Part shown: positions 1 through 7,104 of the stretch, one piece after another
Numbering within the stretch: position 1 is the stretch's first letter
Layout of the letters: every line of letters starts with the position of its first letter
Assembly (NCBI GenBank): GCA_913042885.1
Contig: CAJWLW010000052.1
Coordinates: forward strand, 1 to 21,240
From: an uncultured Lentisphaeria bacterium
Lineage (GTDB): Bacteria > Verrucomicrobiota > Lentisphaeria > JABSQK01 > CAJWLW01
Direction: 5' to 3'
Length of the DNA stretch: 21,240 bases
Notes under the pieces: model-generated
Seen by the model: only the letters and a program-made list of their open reading frames with translations
The model's database searches: none
Told to the model about the DNA's origin: nothing
Made by a program: the position numbers and the translations under genes

Positions 1-2
1 TC

Positions 3-755
3 GAGTCTATCGAGAAGGATGTCCGGGCGCTCGTCGACGGTGCCATCGCGAGAGGCGCCGTGTTCGTCAACGTCGCCCTTGCTACCGACGGTACCGGCGC
101 CGCGAAGGTAGAGGTCGATAGCGAGCTGGCCCGTCGTGTACACGCAGCTGCCGCCGGCGTTGCTGCTGAACTGGGGCTGCCCGGTCAATTGACCATCCAC
201 GACCTGCTTCAGGTGCCCGACCTTTTCGTTGTACGGCCACCCGAACTCGACGAGGCCACCGCCCGTGCCATGGTGAGCGAGGCTGTGCAACCGGCGTTGA
301 AGGAACTGGCCGAAATGCGTGCCACCGAAGGCGCCGCCATGCTCACCGACCTGAGAGCCCGCTGCGCCGGCCTGCAGGAAATGATGCAGACCATCCGCAC
401 TATCGGTCCGGCAACCGTCGAACGTTATCGTGCCAAACTGCTCGAGCGCGTTGGCGAGTTGATCAGCGGCATTGAACATGACGACGAGCGGTTGCATCGC
501 GAAGTGGTTGTGTTCGCCGATCGCTGCGATATCACTGAGGAGCTCACCCGGCTCGACAGCCATCTCGAACAGATGCAGACGCTGTTCGCGGCCACCGGAC
601 CGGTCGGGCGCAAGCTCGACTTTATGATCCAGGAAATGGTGCGCGAGATCAATACCATTGGCTCAAAATCGCAGGACGTGGAGATCGCCCGGATCGTCGT
701 CGATTTCAAAACCGAGCTGGATCGAATCCGTGAACAGATTCAGAACGTCGAATAG
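3..755 (+). CDS. yicC: YicC-type endoribonuclease, 5' end cut by the window edge
   Basis: The frame is open from the first bases of the window, so the start codon lies upstream. About 250 codons are visible and some 40 are missing compared with the usual length of about 290 residues. The visible start (SIEKDVRALVDGAIARGAVF) fits the YicC N-terminal region just before the conserved glycine. The C-terminus carries the family signature (GRKLDFMIQEMVREINTIGS, then KSQDVEIA and a final REQIQNVE). The middle is a long charged helical segment, as in the family. YicC proteins are cytoplasmic RNases linked to stationary-phase survival and small-RNA turnover in Escherichia coli. A GTG at 60 is in frame but would remove conserved residues, so it is not the true start. 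The next gene starts 5-14 nt downstream, suggesting one operon. Family assignment is firm; the exact RNA targets are unknown. Confidence 0.93.
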   Translation, partial: ESIEKDVRALVDGAIARGAVFVNVALATDGTGAAKVEVDSELARRVHAAAAGVAAELGLPGQLTIHDLLQVPDLFVVRPPELDEATARAMVSEAVQPALKELAEMRATEGAAMLTDLRARCAGLQEMMQTIRTIGPATVERYRAKLLERVGELISGIEHDDERLHREVVVFADRCDITEELTRLDSHLEQMQTLFAATGPVGRKLDFMIQEMVREINTIGSKSQDVEIARIVVDFKTELDRIREQIQNVE

Positions 756-760
756 TTTAC

Positions 761-1738
761 GTGGCCACCATGCCATCTCAACGCCAGGCAACCGTCGTTA
801 TTTCACCAGCCGAAGCCGGCCGGCGTCTCGATGCGTGGCTTGCCCACCGCTTTACTTACCGCTCTCGCCGGCAATGGCAGAAGAGCGTGCGTGCTGGTGA
901 GATTCAACTTAACGGGCACCCGGCGAAGGTGGCCACGCTCGTGCAGCCGGGAGATGCGGTCGAATATCGCATGCCGGACGCAGCGGAACCGCCTGTCGAT
1001 GTTGCCATGCAGACCCTCTACGAGGACGACACGGTTTTGGTCATAGCGAAATCCGGTGACCTGCCGTGCCACCCGGGCGGCCGCTACTTTGACAACACGT
1101 TATGGTCCGTGTTGCGGCAGCAGTTTGACAATGTCCACCTGGTCAACCGCCTGGATCGTGAAACCTCAGGTATCGTGCTGATAGCCAAAGACGCAGCGAC
1201 CGCCGGCGCCCTGATGTCGCAGTTCGCCGACCACACAGTGACCAAGGCGTACCTGGCGCTGGTATACGGCTCCTTCCCGTCGCAGCTCGATACGGAGGGT
1301 GTGCTTGTCGCAGATGCCGCCAGCGAGGTGCGCAAGAAGCGGGCGTTCGTGCCCGATCCTGCCGCTGCTGGTGAATCCGCCCGGACAATCTTTACCTGCC
1401 TGGCCTCAAGCGCCGGGCTTTCGTTGATTCGTGCCGTGCCGACGACCGGCCGGTTGCATCAGATCCGTGCCACGCTGTGCAGTCTGGGCTTCCCGCTGGT
1501 CGGCGACAAACTTTACGGGCCGGACGACCGGATGTACCTGCGCTGCATCGCCGACGAACTTACCGACGCCGATCGCACTGCGTTGCGCATGGGCCGTCAG
1601 GCGCTGCATGCGTATCGTCTCGTCTTCAGCCATCCCGTCGATGGTCGGCAGATCCAGGTAACCGCGCCGTTGCCGGCGGATCTGCAGCAGATAATGGCCA
1701 GAGCAGGCTTGCAACCCGGTGCGGAGTTACAGTGTTAG
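761..1738 (+). CDS. RluA-family RNA pseudouridine synthase
   Basis: The 325-residue product isomerises specific uridines in rRNA or tRNA to pseudouridine. Residues about 17-75 form an S4-like RNA-binding domain (RRLDAWLAHR, then GEIQLNG). The catalytic core follows, with the motif HLVNRLDRETSG at about 127-137; Asp132 should be the nucleophile. The later family motifs GRLHQIRATL and ALHAYRL are also present. The length is normal for RluC/RluD-type enzymes. Two starts are possible: GTG at 761 or ATG at 770. Neither has a clear Shine-Dalgarno sequence, which would fit translational coupling to the upstream yicC stop at 753-755. The stop overlaps the start of the prepilin peptidase gene. Which uridine is modified (RluA, RluC, RluD or TruC-like) cannot be told from the sequence. 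Confidence 0.94.
   Translation: MATMPSQRQATVVISPAEAGRRLDAWLAHRFTYRSRRQWQKSVRAGEIQLNGHPAKVATLVQPGDAVEYRMPDAAEPPVDVAMQTLYEDDTVLVIAKSGDLPCHPGGRYFDNTLWSVLRQQFDNVHLVNRLDRETSGIVLIAKDAATAGALMSQFADHTVTKAYLALVYGSFPSQLDTEGVLVADAASEVRKKRAFVPDPAAAGESARTIFTCLASSAGLSLIRAVPTTGRLHQIRATLCSLGFPLVGDKLYGPDDRMYLRCIADELTDADRTALRMGRQALHAYRLVFSHPVDGRQIQVTAPLPADLQQIMARAGLQPGAELQC
1723..1726 (+). promoter_or_regulatory. Ribosome binding site setting the prepilin peptidase GTG start
   Basis: GGAG lies 5 nt before the GTG at 1732, inside the end of the RluA-family gene. It supports this start over much earlier in-frame starts that would read through the upstream gene. Confidence 0.6.
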
Positions 1739-2943
1739 ACCAGGTCCAGATCGAACTCCTGTATCGGCACGGCCACTACGCCGCCTTTGTATTAGGCGCT
1801 TGCTTCGGCAGTTTCCTGAACGTCTGCATCTGGCGCATCCCGAACAATATGTCGATCATCACGCCTGGTTCGCACTGTCCAAAGTGCAGCCATCCGCTGG
1901 CCTGGTATGAGAACATTCCCATTCTGGCATGGCTGGTTTTAGGGGCCAGGTGCCGGTGGTGCAAGAGCCGGATTTCGGTACGTTACCCGCTGGTCGAAGC
2001 GCTGGTGGCCATCCTTTTCGTCGCTGTCTGGCAGCGGGCTGCAGACTTCGGCTGGCCGCTTCCGTCCCTGTTCGTCGGCTGGTTCCTCGTTTGCATTCTG
2101 GTGGCCGTCAGTTTCGTTGACAGCGATCACCAGATCATCCCGAACAAGTTCACGTACACCGGTCTTGTTATCGCTGTAGCCGCTGCTCTGATCTGGCCGC
2201 AAACCCACGCCCTCGATCGGATCACTGCGGAGTTCGCACAAACGGTTGCCCGGTTCTGGGACGGGATTTACGGTACGCGCCAGATTGTCGTTCTTGACCT
2301 GGTACTCGGCGTCATCCTGGGCGGTGGCGTGTTTTGGCTTTTTTCGACCGTTGGCCACGTCATCCTGGGGCGTGACCGGCAACAGCTTGATCCACCGGCA
2401 ACTATCGTGTTAACCCCTGACAATCTTCAGATCGCTGCTGCGGAACCGACAGCCTGGAAAGACGTTCTGTATACCGACGCGGATCGGGTCAAGGTCATCG
2501 GGAAAGTCGTTGCTGCCGACCTCAAGGATACCGAACCCGACCCGTGCCTGGGCCCTGGCGAGGACGAAGTAAAGATTGTCGCCGACGATATGAGCATCAC
2601 TGCCCGCGGCGTGACGGTGCCGATGACGGCAGTCGAGCGTGTCGTTGTGGAAGCCCGGCAGATCGTGCTGCCACGGCTGGCGATCGGGCTTGGTGACGTC
2701 AAGCTTTTCGCCGTCCTGGGTGCCTTCTTCGGTCCCGCTGGTGCGGTAATCGTTCTGGTCCTGTCGTGCAGTATCGGGTTTGTCGCCGGTCTTGGCTTCG
2801 GTATCGTGCGACTGCTGCAGGGCCGTGGCTGGGACGGGAGCATTTGTTTCGGTCCGTTTATCTCAGTTGCCGCACTGATATATCTGTTGCGCAGCGAGGA
2901 GATTCTGTCGTTTGTGATGTGGCGTTGGCTGCTGTTGGGTTAG
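1732..2943 (+). CDS. pilD: Type IV prepilin peptidase / N-methyltransferase with a large insert
   Basis: This 403-residue integral membrane aspartic protease cleaves prepilin or pseudopilin leader peptides and usually methylates the new N-terminus. The N-terminal part has the family pattern GSFLNVCIWRIP, then two CxxC pairs (Cys49/52 and Cys74/77) in the cytoplasmic methyltransferase-type domain. The peptidase aspartates are in VDSDHQIIPN (Asp130/132) and GLGDVKL (Asp322). ICFGPF at 371-376 is also typical. Most of the protein is hydrophobic helices. Usual length is 250-290 residues; the excess is a polar segment at about 205-310 between the two catalytic motifs. The GTG start at 1732 has an SD and overlaps the preceding stop by 7 nt. 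No pilin or secretion genes are visible nearby, so the substrates must be encoded elsewhere. Confidence 0.95.
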   Translation: MLDQVQIELLYRHGHYAAFVLGACFGSFLNVCIWRIPNNMSIITPGSHCPKCSHPLAWYENIPILAWLVLGARCRWCKSRISVRYPLVEALVAILFVAVWQRAADFGWPLPSLFVGWFLVCILVAVSFVDSDHQIIPNKFTYTGLVIAVAAALIWPQTHALDRITAEFAQTVARFWDGIYGTRQIVVLDLVLGVILGGGVFWLFSTVGHVILGRDRQQLDPPATIVLTPDNLQIAAAEPTAWKDVLYTDADRVKVIGKVVAADLKDTEPDPCLGPGEDEVKIVADDMSITARGVTVPMTAVERVVVEARQIVLPRLAIGLGDVKLFAVLGAFFGPAGAVIVLVLSCSIGFVAGLGFGIVRLLQGRGWDGSICFGPFISVAALIYLLRSEEILSFVMWRWLLLG

Positions 2944-3000
2944 CCGTAAAGGGATGTGTTGCCGGATTACGATGCTTTGCCACTATTATGTCGGAACACG

Positions 3001-3028
3001 TTGACACTGCGGCGGTGCTGGGTATTGT
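3001..3028 (+). promoter_or_regulatory. Sigma-70-like promoter upstream of the envelope module
   Basis: A perfect TTGACA at 3001-3006 is followed 16 nt later by TATTGT at 3023-3028 (or ATTGTA with a 17-nt spacer). It lies in the 179-nt gap after the prepilin peptidase, with a leader of about 85-90 nt before the ATG at 3123. Nothing else is recognised in the gap. This is a consensus match only. Confidence 0.5.
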
Positions 3029-3111
3029 AACTTGCTTCAAAGACTGAACATAAGTAGAGCCGCAGTGTTCCGCGCACGACACCACGTGCCGGGGCCGTAC
3101 ATTTCGTCGAT

Positions 3112-3116
3112 GGAGG
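3112..3116 (+). promoter_or_regulatory. Strong ribosome binding site for the coiled-coil membrane protein
   Basis: GGAGG is placed 6 nt before the ATG at 3123. This fixes the start and predicts efficient translation of the first gene of the module. Confidence 0.7.
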
Positions 3117-3122
3117 ACCTGA

Positions 3123-4316
3123 ATGGCAATTCTCAACAAAATCTTGAATATCCTAACCCTGTTGCTTGCCGGTGTCGCGCTGTTTTTCGGTTACAGCCTG
3201 TTCGAGCGACGTGTCGAGCTGCGCAGCCACAGTGAAATGGTGGCTAAATCGATGACCGAAGTCGTCAAGCGGTTGGATGTCGCCAGCAACACGGACGTGG
3301 CGGCGGCAGTTGGTGACCTGGGGTGGAAGGCATTCCACGATACGCGTAGCGATGCCGGCACTTACGAGACCTTCAGGAATACCAAGCTTTCGAAGATTGA
3401 AGGGCAAGTGAAAACGATCATGAAACAGCGTGACGATCTCGCTCACGCTTTGGCCGAAATCGCCCTTAACGTCGATCGCGGCTCACTCAAGCCGGAGATC
3501 TTTCAGAATGTCCAGGACTACGAAGCCGGCGTCACCGACTTGATCGAGAGAATCGTCGAGGTGAAAGACCGGGACAAGCTGATTTTTACGCGGATTCATG
3601 ATATCGCCTTCAACCTCACCATGCCGTTGCCCGAAGGTTCCCTGAAGGACCCGACACAGTGCAAGGCAGCTCTCGATACGTTTGGAAACAACCTCAATAA
3701 TCTGAACAAACGCAGCGTTGCCTATGTCAAGACGATCGTCGTCGCCGTCGATACAATCGGCCAGCATGACTGGCAGGTCAACAAGGACCGCTTGAGGAGC
3801 CCGACCGATTACGAGGGAGAACTCGCCGCCATCGAGAATGATTGCGCCGAGATCAACGATGATCTGATAGCGTACGGCAAGATCGGTGCCGATCTTGAAA
3901 AGGTCAAGTCGGAACTGGACGACAAGAAGAACGAGTTGAACGACGTGAACAAGAATCTTCTGGCGCGCGAAATCGACCTAGACAACTGCAAGACTGAACT
4001 GGCGCGCTGCAAAAGGGGACCCGGTTCCATAATGATGGACCCGCAGGACCCAAGTAAACCCCTGAACCCGGGCGATTCCGTTGTCACGAACGTCGAAGGC
4101 AAAATTATCGAAGTAAACTACGATTGGAACTATGTGATCATCGATCTCGGACGCAGGGACCTTATTCCGAAGAATATGGGTTTTCGGGTTGCCCGCGGCA
4201 GCGAGTATATCTGCAAGGTCAAAGTCACGCGCGTACTGGATCAGTACTGTGTGGCCGACATTCTGCCGCACCTCAAACAAGGTGTGGTGATGGAGGGCGA
4301 TCGTGTTATCCAGTAA
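3123..4316 (+). CDS. Membrane-anchored coiled-coil protein of unknown function
   Basis: I do not recognise a named family for this 397-residue protein. Residues about 5-25 (ILNILTLLLAGVALFFGYSL) form one N-terminal membrane helix, with the rest probably outside the cytoplasmic membrane. Residues 30-220 are charged and helical. Residues about 230-296 show a strong heptad-like coiled coil rich in Glu, Lys, Asp and Leu. A Pro/Gly linker follows at 299-318, and then a compact C-terminal beta-rich domain at about 318-397 (VEGKIIEVNYDWNYVIIDLG). That pattern, with VxGKI, VIIDLG and a later VCKVKV-like strand, resembles small beta-barrel domains such as the C-terminal domain of FlgT, but this is only a visual likeness. 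It starts after a promoter-like sequence and a strong SD. Its 3' end overlaps the next small gene by 14 nt, so the two are probably coupled. A role in envelope organisation or as an inter-membrane spacer is inference. Confidence 0.85.
   Translation: MAILNKILNILTLLLAGVALFFGYSLFERRVELRSHSEMVAKSMTEVVKRLDVASNTDVAAAVGDLGWKAFHDTRSDAGTYETFRNTKLSKIEGQVKTIMKQRDDLAHALAEIALNVDRGSLKPEIFQNVQDYEAGVTDLIERIVEVKDRDKLIFTRIHDIAFNLTMPLPEGSLKDPTQCKAALDTFGNNLNNLNKRSVAYVKTIVVAVDTIGQHDWQVNKDRLRSPTDYEGELAAIENDCAEINDDLIAYGKIGADLEKVKSELDDKKNELNDVNKNLLAREIDLDNCKTELARCKRGPGSIMMDPQDPSKPLNPGDSVVTNVEGKIIEVNYDWNYVIIDLGRRDLIPKNMGFRVARGSEYICKVKVTRVLDQYCVADILPHLKQGVVMEGDRVIQ
4292..4297 (+). promoter_or_regulatory. Ribosome binding site for the 45-residue miniprotein
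   Basis: GGAGGG sits 5 nt before the GTG at 4303, inside the coding end of the preceding gene. In that gene the bases encode Met-Glu-Gly, so the site serves two purposes. It is the main support for reading the short frame downstream as a real gene. Confidence 0.6.
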
Positions 4317-4440
4317 ACTCGTTTTCGTCATTAACCTGCTCGCTTTCCTGGTCTTCGGCGCGGTTGTCGCCCTCGAAATTCTGGAGGCACAGGAATACAG
4401 TATGTCCATCATGGATCTCATGATGATGGGCGACAAGTGA
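4303..4440 (+). CDS. 45-residue single-pass membrane miniprotein, unknown function
   Basis: A short frame from GTG 4303 to TGA 4438-4440 encodes a short basic start (MLSSK), a hydrophobic helix at about residues 6-24 (LVFVINLLAFLVFGAVVAL) and an acidic, methionine-rich tail (MSIMDLMMMGDK). It has a good SD, overlaps the previous gene by 14 nt, and its stop overlaps a GTG that could start the next gene (GTGA). This tight packing is what one expects of a real operon member. I recognise no family. The single helix followed by a short polar tail could make it a subunit or regulator of the coiled-coil protein encoded upstream; that is inference. Confidence 0.68.
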   Translation: MLSSKLVFVINLLAFLVFGAVVALEILEAQEYSMSIMDLMMMGDK

Positions 4441-4598
4441 CCGCAATGCGCTGTCTACTCCTCCTATTACTTATCGGCCTCGTTGGTGGCTGCACCGTCA
4501 TCGATGAAAGCCGTGTCCACAATGGCCAGGATGACTCCCTGCCGTGGACCGGTCGCGCCGATTGGGAAGGCCAGAGCGTCGGCATTCCCGTTCAGTAG
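4437..4598 (+). CDS. Small lipoprotein of about 50 residues, unknown function
   Basis: The frame encodes a classical lipoprotein signal: a run of leucines (LLLLLLIGLVGGC) ending in the lipobox LVGGC. Processing would leave a mature chain of only about 35 residues, polar and with two tryptophans (SLPWTGRADWEGQSVGIPV). Two starts are possible. GTG 4437 overlaps the preceding TGA by four bases and gives a 53-residue precursor. ATG 4446 gives 50 residues. I list the longer form because 4-nt overlaps are typical of coupled genes, but ATG 4446 is almost as likely. It is the third gene of the envelope module. The lplA-type frame follows in the same reading phase after TAG 4596-4598. I cannot name the family. 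Outer-membrane anchoring is inferred from the lipobox only. Confidence 0.7.
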   Translation: MTAMRCLLLLLLIGLVGGCTVIDESRVHNGQDDSLPWTGRADWEGQSVGIPVQ

Positions 4599-4599
4599 C

Positions 4600-4618
4600 G
4601 GATCCCCCCCCCGAATTC
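4600..4618. repeat. Run of nine C between two palindromic hexamers, before the ligase-family start
   Basis: Positions 4604-4612 are nine consecutive C. GGATCC (4600-4605) overlaps the run at one side and GAATTC (4613-4618) touches the other. The GTG start of the next gene follows at 4620. No SD is visible, so the tract occupies the place where one is expected. Homopolymers of this length are prone to slippage and to sequencing or assembly error. Confidence 0.8.
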
Positions 4619-4619
4619 T

Positions 4620-5315
4620 GTGTCCGAAACCTGGTACACCTGGCACGACGACTCTCGCGCGGCCGCCGAAAACATGGCCGTCGATGACGCCCTCCTGCGT
4701 ACTGCCCCCGACCGTGCCTGCCCCTTGCTGCGCTTTTATGGCTGGACTCGCCCGTCACTTACCATCGGGTATTTTCAGCGTTATGCGGCGGTTGCACGCG
4801 ATGGATTCGAAGTTGTCCGGCGCCCGACCGGCGGTGGTGTTGTCAATCACGTCAACGATCTAACCTGCACCATCGCAGTACCCCGTGGGCACTGGTATCT
4901 CGATGTCGATCGATTCGAAAGCTATCGTCTGGTCAATCAAGCGATCGTCGACGGCTTGGAATTTCTGGACATTCCAGCATCTTTGACCGCCGAGGACACG
5001 ACGCGGACAGAGGATCGCGAAACCATGCAATGCTTCACGGCACCGACGCGTTACGACGTCATCAGCGGTGACAGCAAAGTGGCAGGTGGCGCCCAGCGGC
5101 GCACGGCCGACGGTCTGCTTTACCAGGGCAGCATCTCTCTCGACGCCCTGCCGCCCCTGGATCGACTGGCATTAATCAGTGCTGTTGAACAGGGCTTCGC
5201 GAAAATATTCGACTGTTGTTTCCGACCGTTCGAAAACCCTGCCCAGTTCGAGACCATCGTCGACGAGCTCACCGCATCACGTTACGGAAACGACGCCTGG
5301 AACCGCCGCCGCTGA
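4620..5315 (+). CDS. Lipoate-protein ligase / octanoyltransferase family protein (BPL/LplA/LipB fold)
   Basis: The 231-residue protein belongs to the family that attaches lipoyl or octanoyl groups to E2 or GcvH lipoyl domains. Visible motifs in order are ENMAVDDALL at 17-26, the ligand-loop motif RRPTGGG at 67-73, and DSKVAGGAQRR at 151-161 with the conserved Lys153, followed by LLYQGSI. A cysteine at 138 in CFTAPTRYDV matches the place where LipM-type octanoyltransferases carry their acyl-accepting Cys, so an octanoyltransferase is as likely as a lipoate ligase. The protein is short and lacks the separate C-terminal accessory domain of E. coli LplA. GTG 4620 is chosen because the next in-frame start (ATG 4674) would cut off the family N-terminus, and upstream the frame soon meets TAG. 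It runs toward abgT with a gap of only 33 nt. Confidence 0.88.
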   Translation: MSETWYTWHDDSRAAAENMAVDDALLRTAPDRACPLLRFYGWTRPSLTIGYFQRYAAVARDGFEVVRRPTGGGVVNHVNDLTCTIAVPRGHWYLDVDRFESYRLVNQAIVDGLEFLDIPASLTAEDTTRTEDRETMQCFTAPTRYDVISGDSKVAGGAQRRTADGLLYQGSISLDALPPLDRLALISAVEQGFAKIFDCCFRPFENPAQFETIVDELTASRYGNDAWNRRR

Positions 5316-5355
5316 GTCTGTCACAGGGCGCTGGAACCTCTGGTGTGCTCAGCGG
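5309..5355. terminator. Possible bidirectional termination element with stop codons in both arms
   Basis: CCGCTGAG (5309-5316) and CTCAGCGG (5348-5355) form a perfect 8-bp inverted repeat with a 31-nt loop. The TGA of the ligase-family gene and the TGA of the converging transporter gene lie in the two arms. The loop is long and there is no T-tract, so terminator function is uncertain. Confidence 0.3.
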
Positions 5356-7097
5356 GGAAACGTCAAGTAGCCGTCCAGCCCGAGCGGCAAGCCGAGGACC
5401 AACCACCCGAGCAACAGCACGGTCCAGACGATCGAGAAGGCGATGGTATACGGCAGCATCAGCGAGATAAGGGTGCCCATGCCGCCTTTTGGGACGTATT
5501 TCTGCATGAACACGAGAATAATGATCAGGTACGGATTCAACGGCGTAATGATATTGCTCACCGAGTCGCCGATGCGATAGGCGGCCTGGGTCAACTCCGG
5601 ACTGATGCCTACCATCATCAGCATCGGGATGAAAATCGGCGCAAACATCACGTATTTCGCGGACATCGAGCCGATGAAGAGATTGAATACCATTGTCACC
5701 AGGATGAAAGCGACGATCAATGCCCACACCGGCATGTCTGCCTTGCCCAGGACCTGGCCGCCGGCCATCGCCAGCATTTTGTCCAGCCCCGAGTACTTGA
5801 AACTCTCGATGAACTGCGCGGCAAAGAAAGCCAGCACGATGATCGGTGCCATTGCCGCCATCGATCCTGTCAGCGCCTGTGTAACGTCCTTCTCGTTGCG
5901 AACCTCGCCTGCCGCCAGGCCGTAGGCAATTGCGGGAATCAGGAACACAAAAAACAGCAACGGCACCATTGCTCGAACCCAACGTTTGAAGGGCGATGCG
6001 GATTTGACCACGACCACCCCGTTGTCGAGCGTCACGGCACCCTCCGGCAAAGGTTCGTCGAGACTGAGTTCGAGGCGCTCGGCCGGCGAGCCGGCGGCAT
6101 CCGGCATCGAATAGGTGTACAACGGCGCATCCGGTATCAGGATCGCTGTGAGAATGAGTGCCATCGTCACCAGGAACGCCAGCGCTGCCGCCGCCAGCCC
6201 CTTGCGCTCGCTCGCTTGCAGCTTGAACGCCGTTGATTCCGTCGCATCGGGCACTCGCGGCCCACCCTCAGCCTCTGGTTTCTGTGACATACGGCGTTCG
6301 ACGAACCAGGTCGTTACCGCCCAGCCAGTCAAGGTGATCACTACCGTCGAGGCAACCATGAAATACCAGTTGCATCCCGGATTCACCTGGTATGTCGGAT
6401 CCACGACTTGGGCGCCTTCGTTGCTGAGCTGTGCCAGCATGGGATCGAGTCCGGTGATCAGCAGATTGGCGTTGAACCCTGCGGCAACACCGGCGAACAC
6501 CGCTGCCAGCCCGACCAGTGGCGATCGCCCGGCAGCCAGGTAAAGCGCTGCCGCCAGCGGCGGCAGCACGACATAGCCCGCATCGAGGGTGATCGACGAC
6601 ATGATCCCCAGAAATACCATGGCCGGTGTCAGCAGCGAACCGGGTACGACCGCGATGAACGCTTTGAGCAATGCCCGGATCAGCCCTGTGCGCTCGGCGA
6701 CACCAATGCCGAGCATCCCGACCAGGACAACGCCTAACGGCCGAAATCCCATGAAATTCGTAACCAGATGGCTGATCAGCCAGAAGAAACCGTCGCGCGT
6801 CAGCAAGCTCTTGGCACGATACGTCTCGCCTGTTGTCTGCCAGGTAACCCGCGGCTTCCCGTCCTTGTCCAGCACCTGCTCGTTGACTACGACACCATCG
6901 CGTTCTACCTGAATGCTGTCTATTTCCGGTAGTTGCTGTGCGACTGTCCAGGCCTGGCTGGCCGCGATTGCCGAGACGACGACCACGATCACCGTGCCGA
7001 TGAGAAACAGCGTTGCCGGATCGGGCAGTCGATTGCCGCTGCGCTCGATAATGTCGAGTATGCCGCGGCGATTTTTCGTTGTGTTGTCCTTGCTCAT
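5349..7097 (-). CDS. AbgT-family transporter
   Basis: This 582-residue inner membrane protein belongs to the AbgT family, whose members import p-aminobenzoyl-glutamate (E. coli AbgT) or export sulfonamides by proton exchange (MtrF and YdaH types). Family signatures are clear: NFMGFRPLGVVLVGMLGIGV at about 114-133, LDAGYVVLPPLAAA, GFNANLLITGLDP, and YRIGDSVSNIITPLNPYL at about 507-524. Many hydrophobic helices span the protein. It is some 60-70 residues longer than E. coli AbgT because of two polar extra-membrane segments at about 52-97 and 322-370. ATG 7097 is preceded by AAGGGG with 7-nt spacing, which rejects a longer form reaching back to 7187. It is divergent from the thiolase gene across a 107-nt gap. 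The true substrate is unknown; a small aminoacyl or dipeptide-like compound is possible. Confidence 0.93.
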   Translation of the reverse strand: MSKDNTTKNRRGILDIIERSGNRLPDPATLFLIGTVIVVVVSAIAASQAWTVAQQLPEIDSIQVERDGVVVNEQVLDKDGKPRVTWQTTGETYRAKSLLTRDGFFWLISHLVTNFMGFRPLGVVLVGMLGIGVAERTGLIRALLKAFIAVVPGSLLTPAMVFLGIMSSITLDAGYVVLPPLAAALYLAAGRSPLVGLAAVFAGVAAGFNANLLITGLDPMLAQLSNEGAQVVDPTYQVNPGCNWYFMVASTVVITLTGWAVTTWFVERRMSQKPEAEGGPRVPDATESTAFKLQASERKGLAAAALAFLVTMALILTAILIPDAPLYTYSMPDAAGSPAERLELSLDEPLPEGAVTLDNGVVVVKSASPFKRWVRAMVPLLFFVFLIPAIAYGLAAGEVRNEKDVTQALTGSMAAMAPIIVLAFFAAQFIESFKYSGLDKMLAMAGGQVLGKADMPVWALIVAFILVTMVFNLFIGSMSAKYVMFAPIFIPMLMMVGISPELTQAAYRIGDSVSNIITPLNPYLIIILVFMQKYVPKGGMGTLISLMLPYTIAFSIVWTVLLLGWLVLGLPLGLDGYLTFPR

Positions 7098-7104
7098 GGC
7101 AGCC

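Noticed and set aside
1477..1731. Extension of the prepilin peptidase toward an upstream start
   Set aside because: This part overlaps the RluA-family gene in another frame and encodes Arg-rich sequence unlike the family. GTG 1732 has an SD and gives the normal N-terminus.
4600..4618. Vector polylinker contamination
   Set aside because: Only the two hexamers resemble cloning sites. Intact genes in a consistent frame and composition flank them on both sides, so I keep it as a question and do not call contamination.
5343..6236. A 297-codon plus-strand frame opposite the AbgT transporter
   Set aside because: The composition is dominated by Arg, His, Gln and Asp without any motif. The opposite strand encodes an intact AbgT protein with family signatures.
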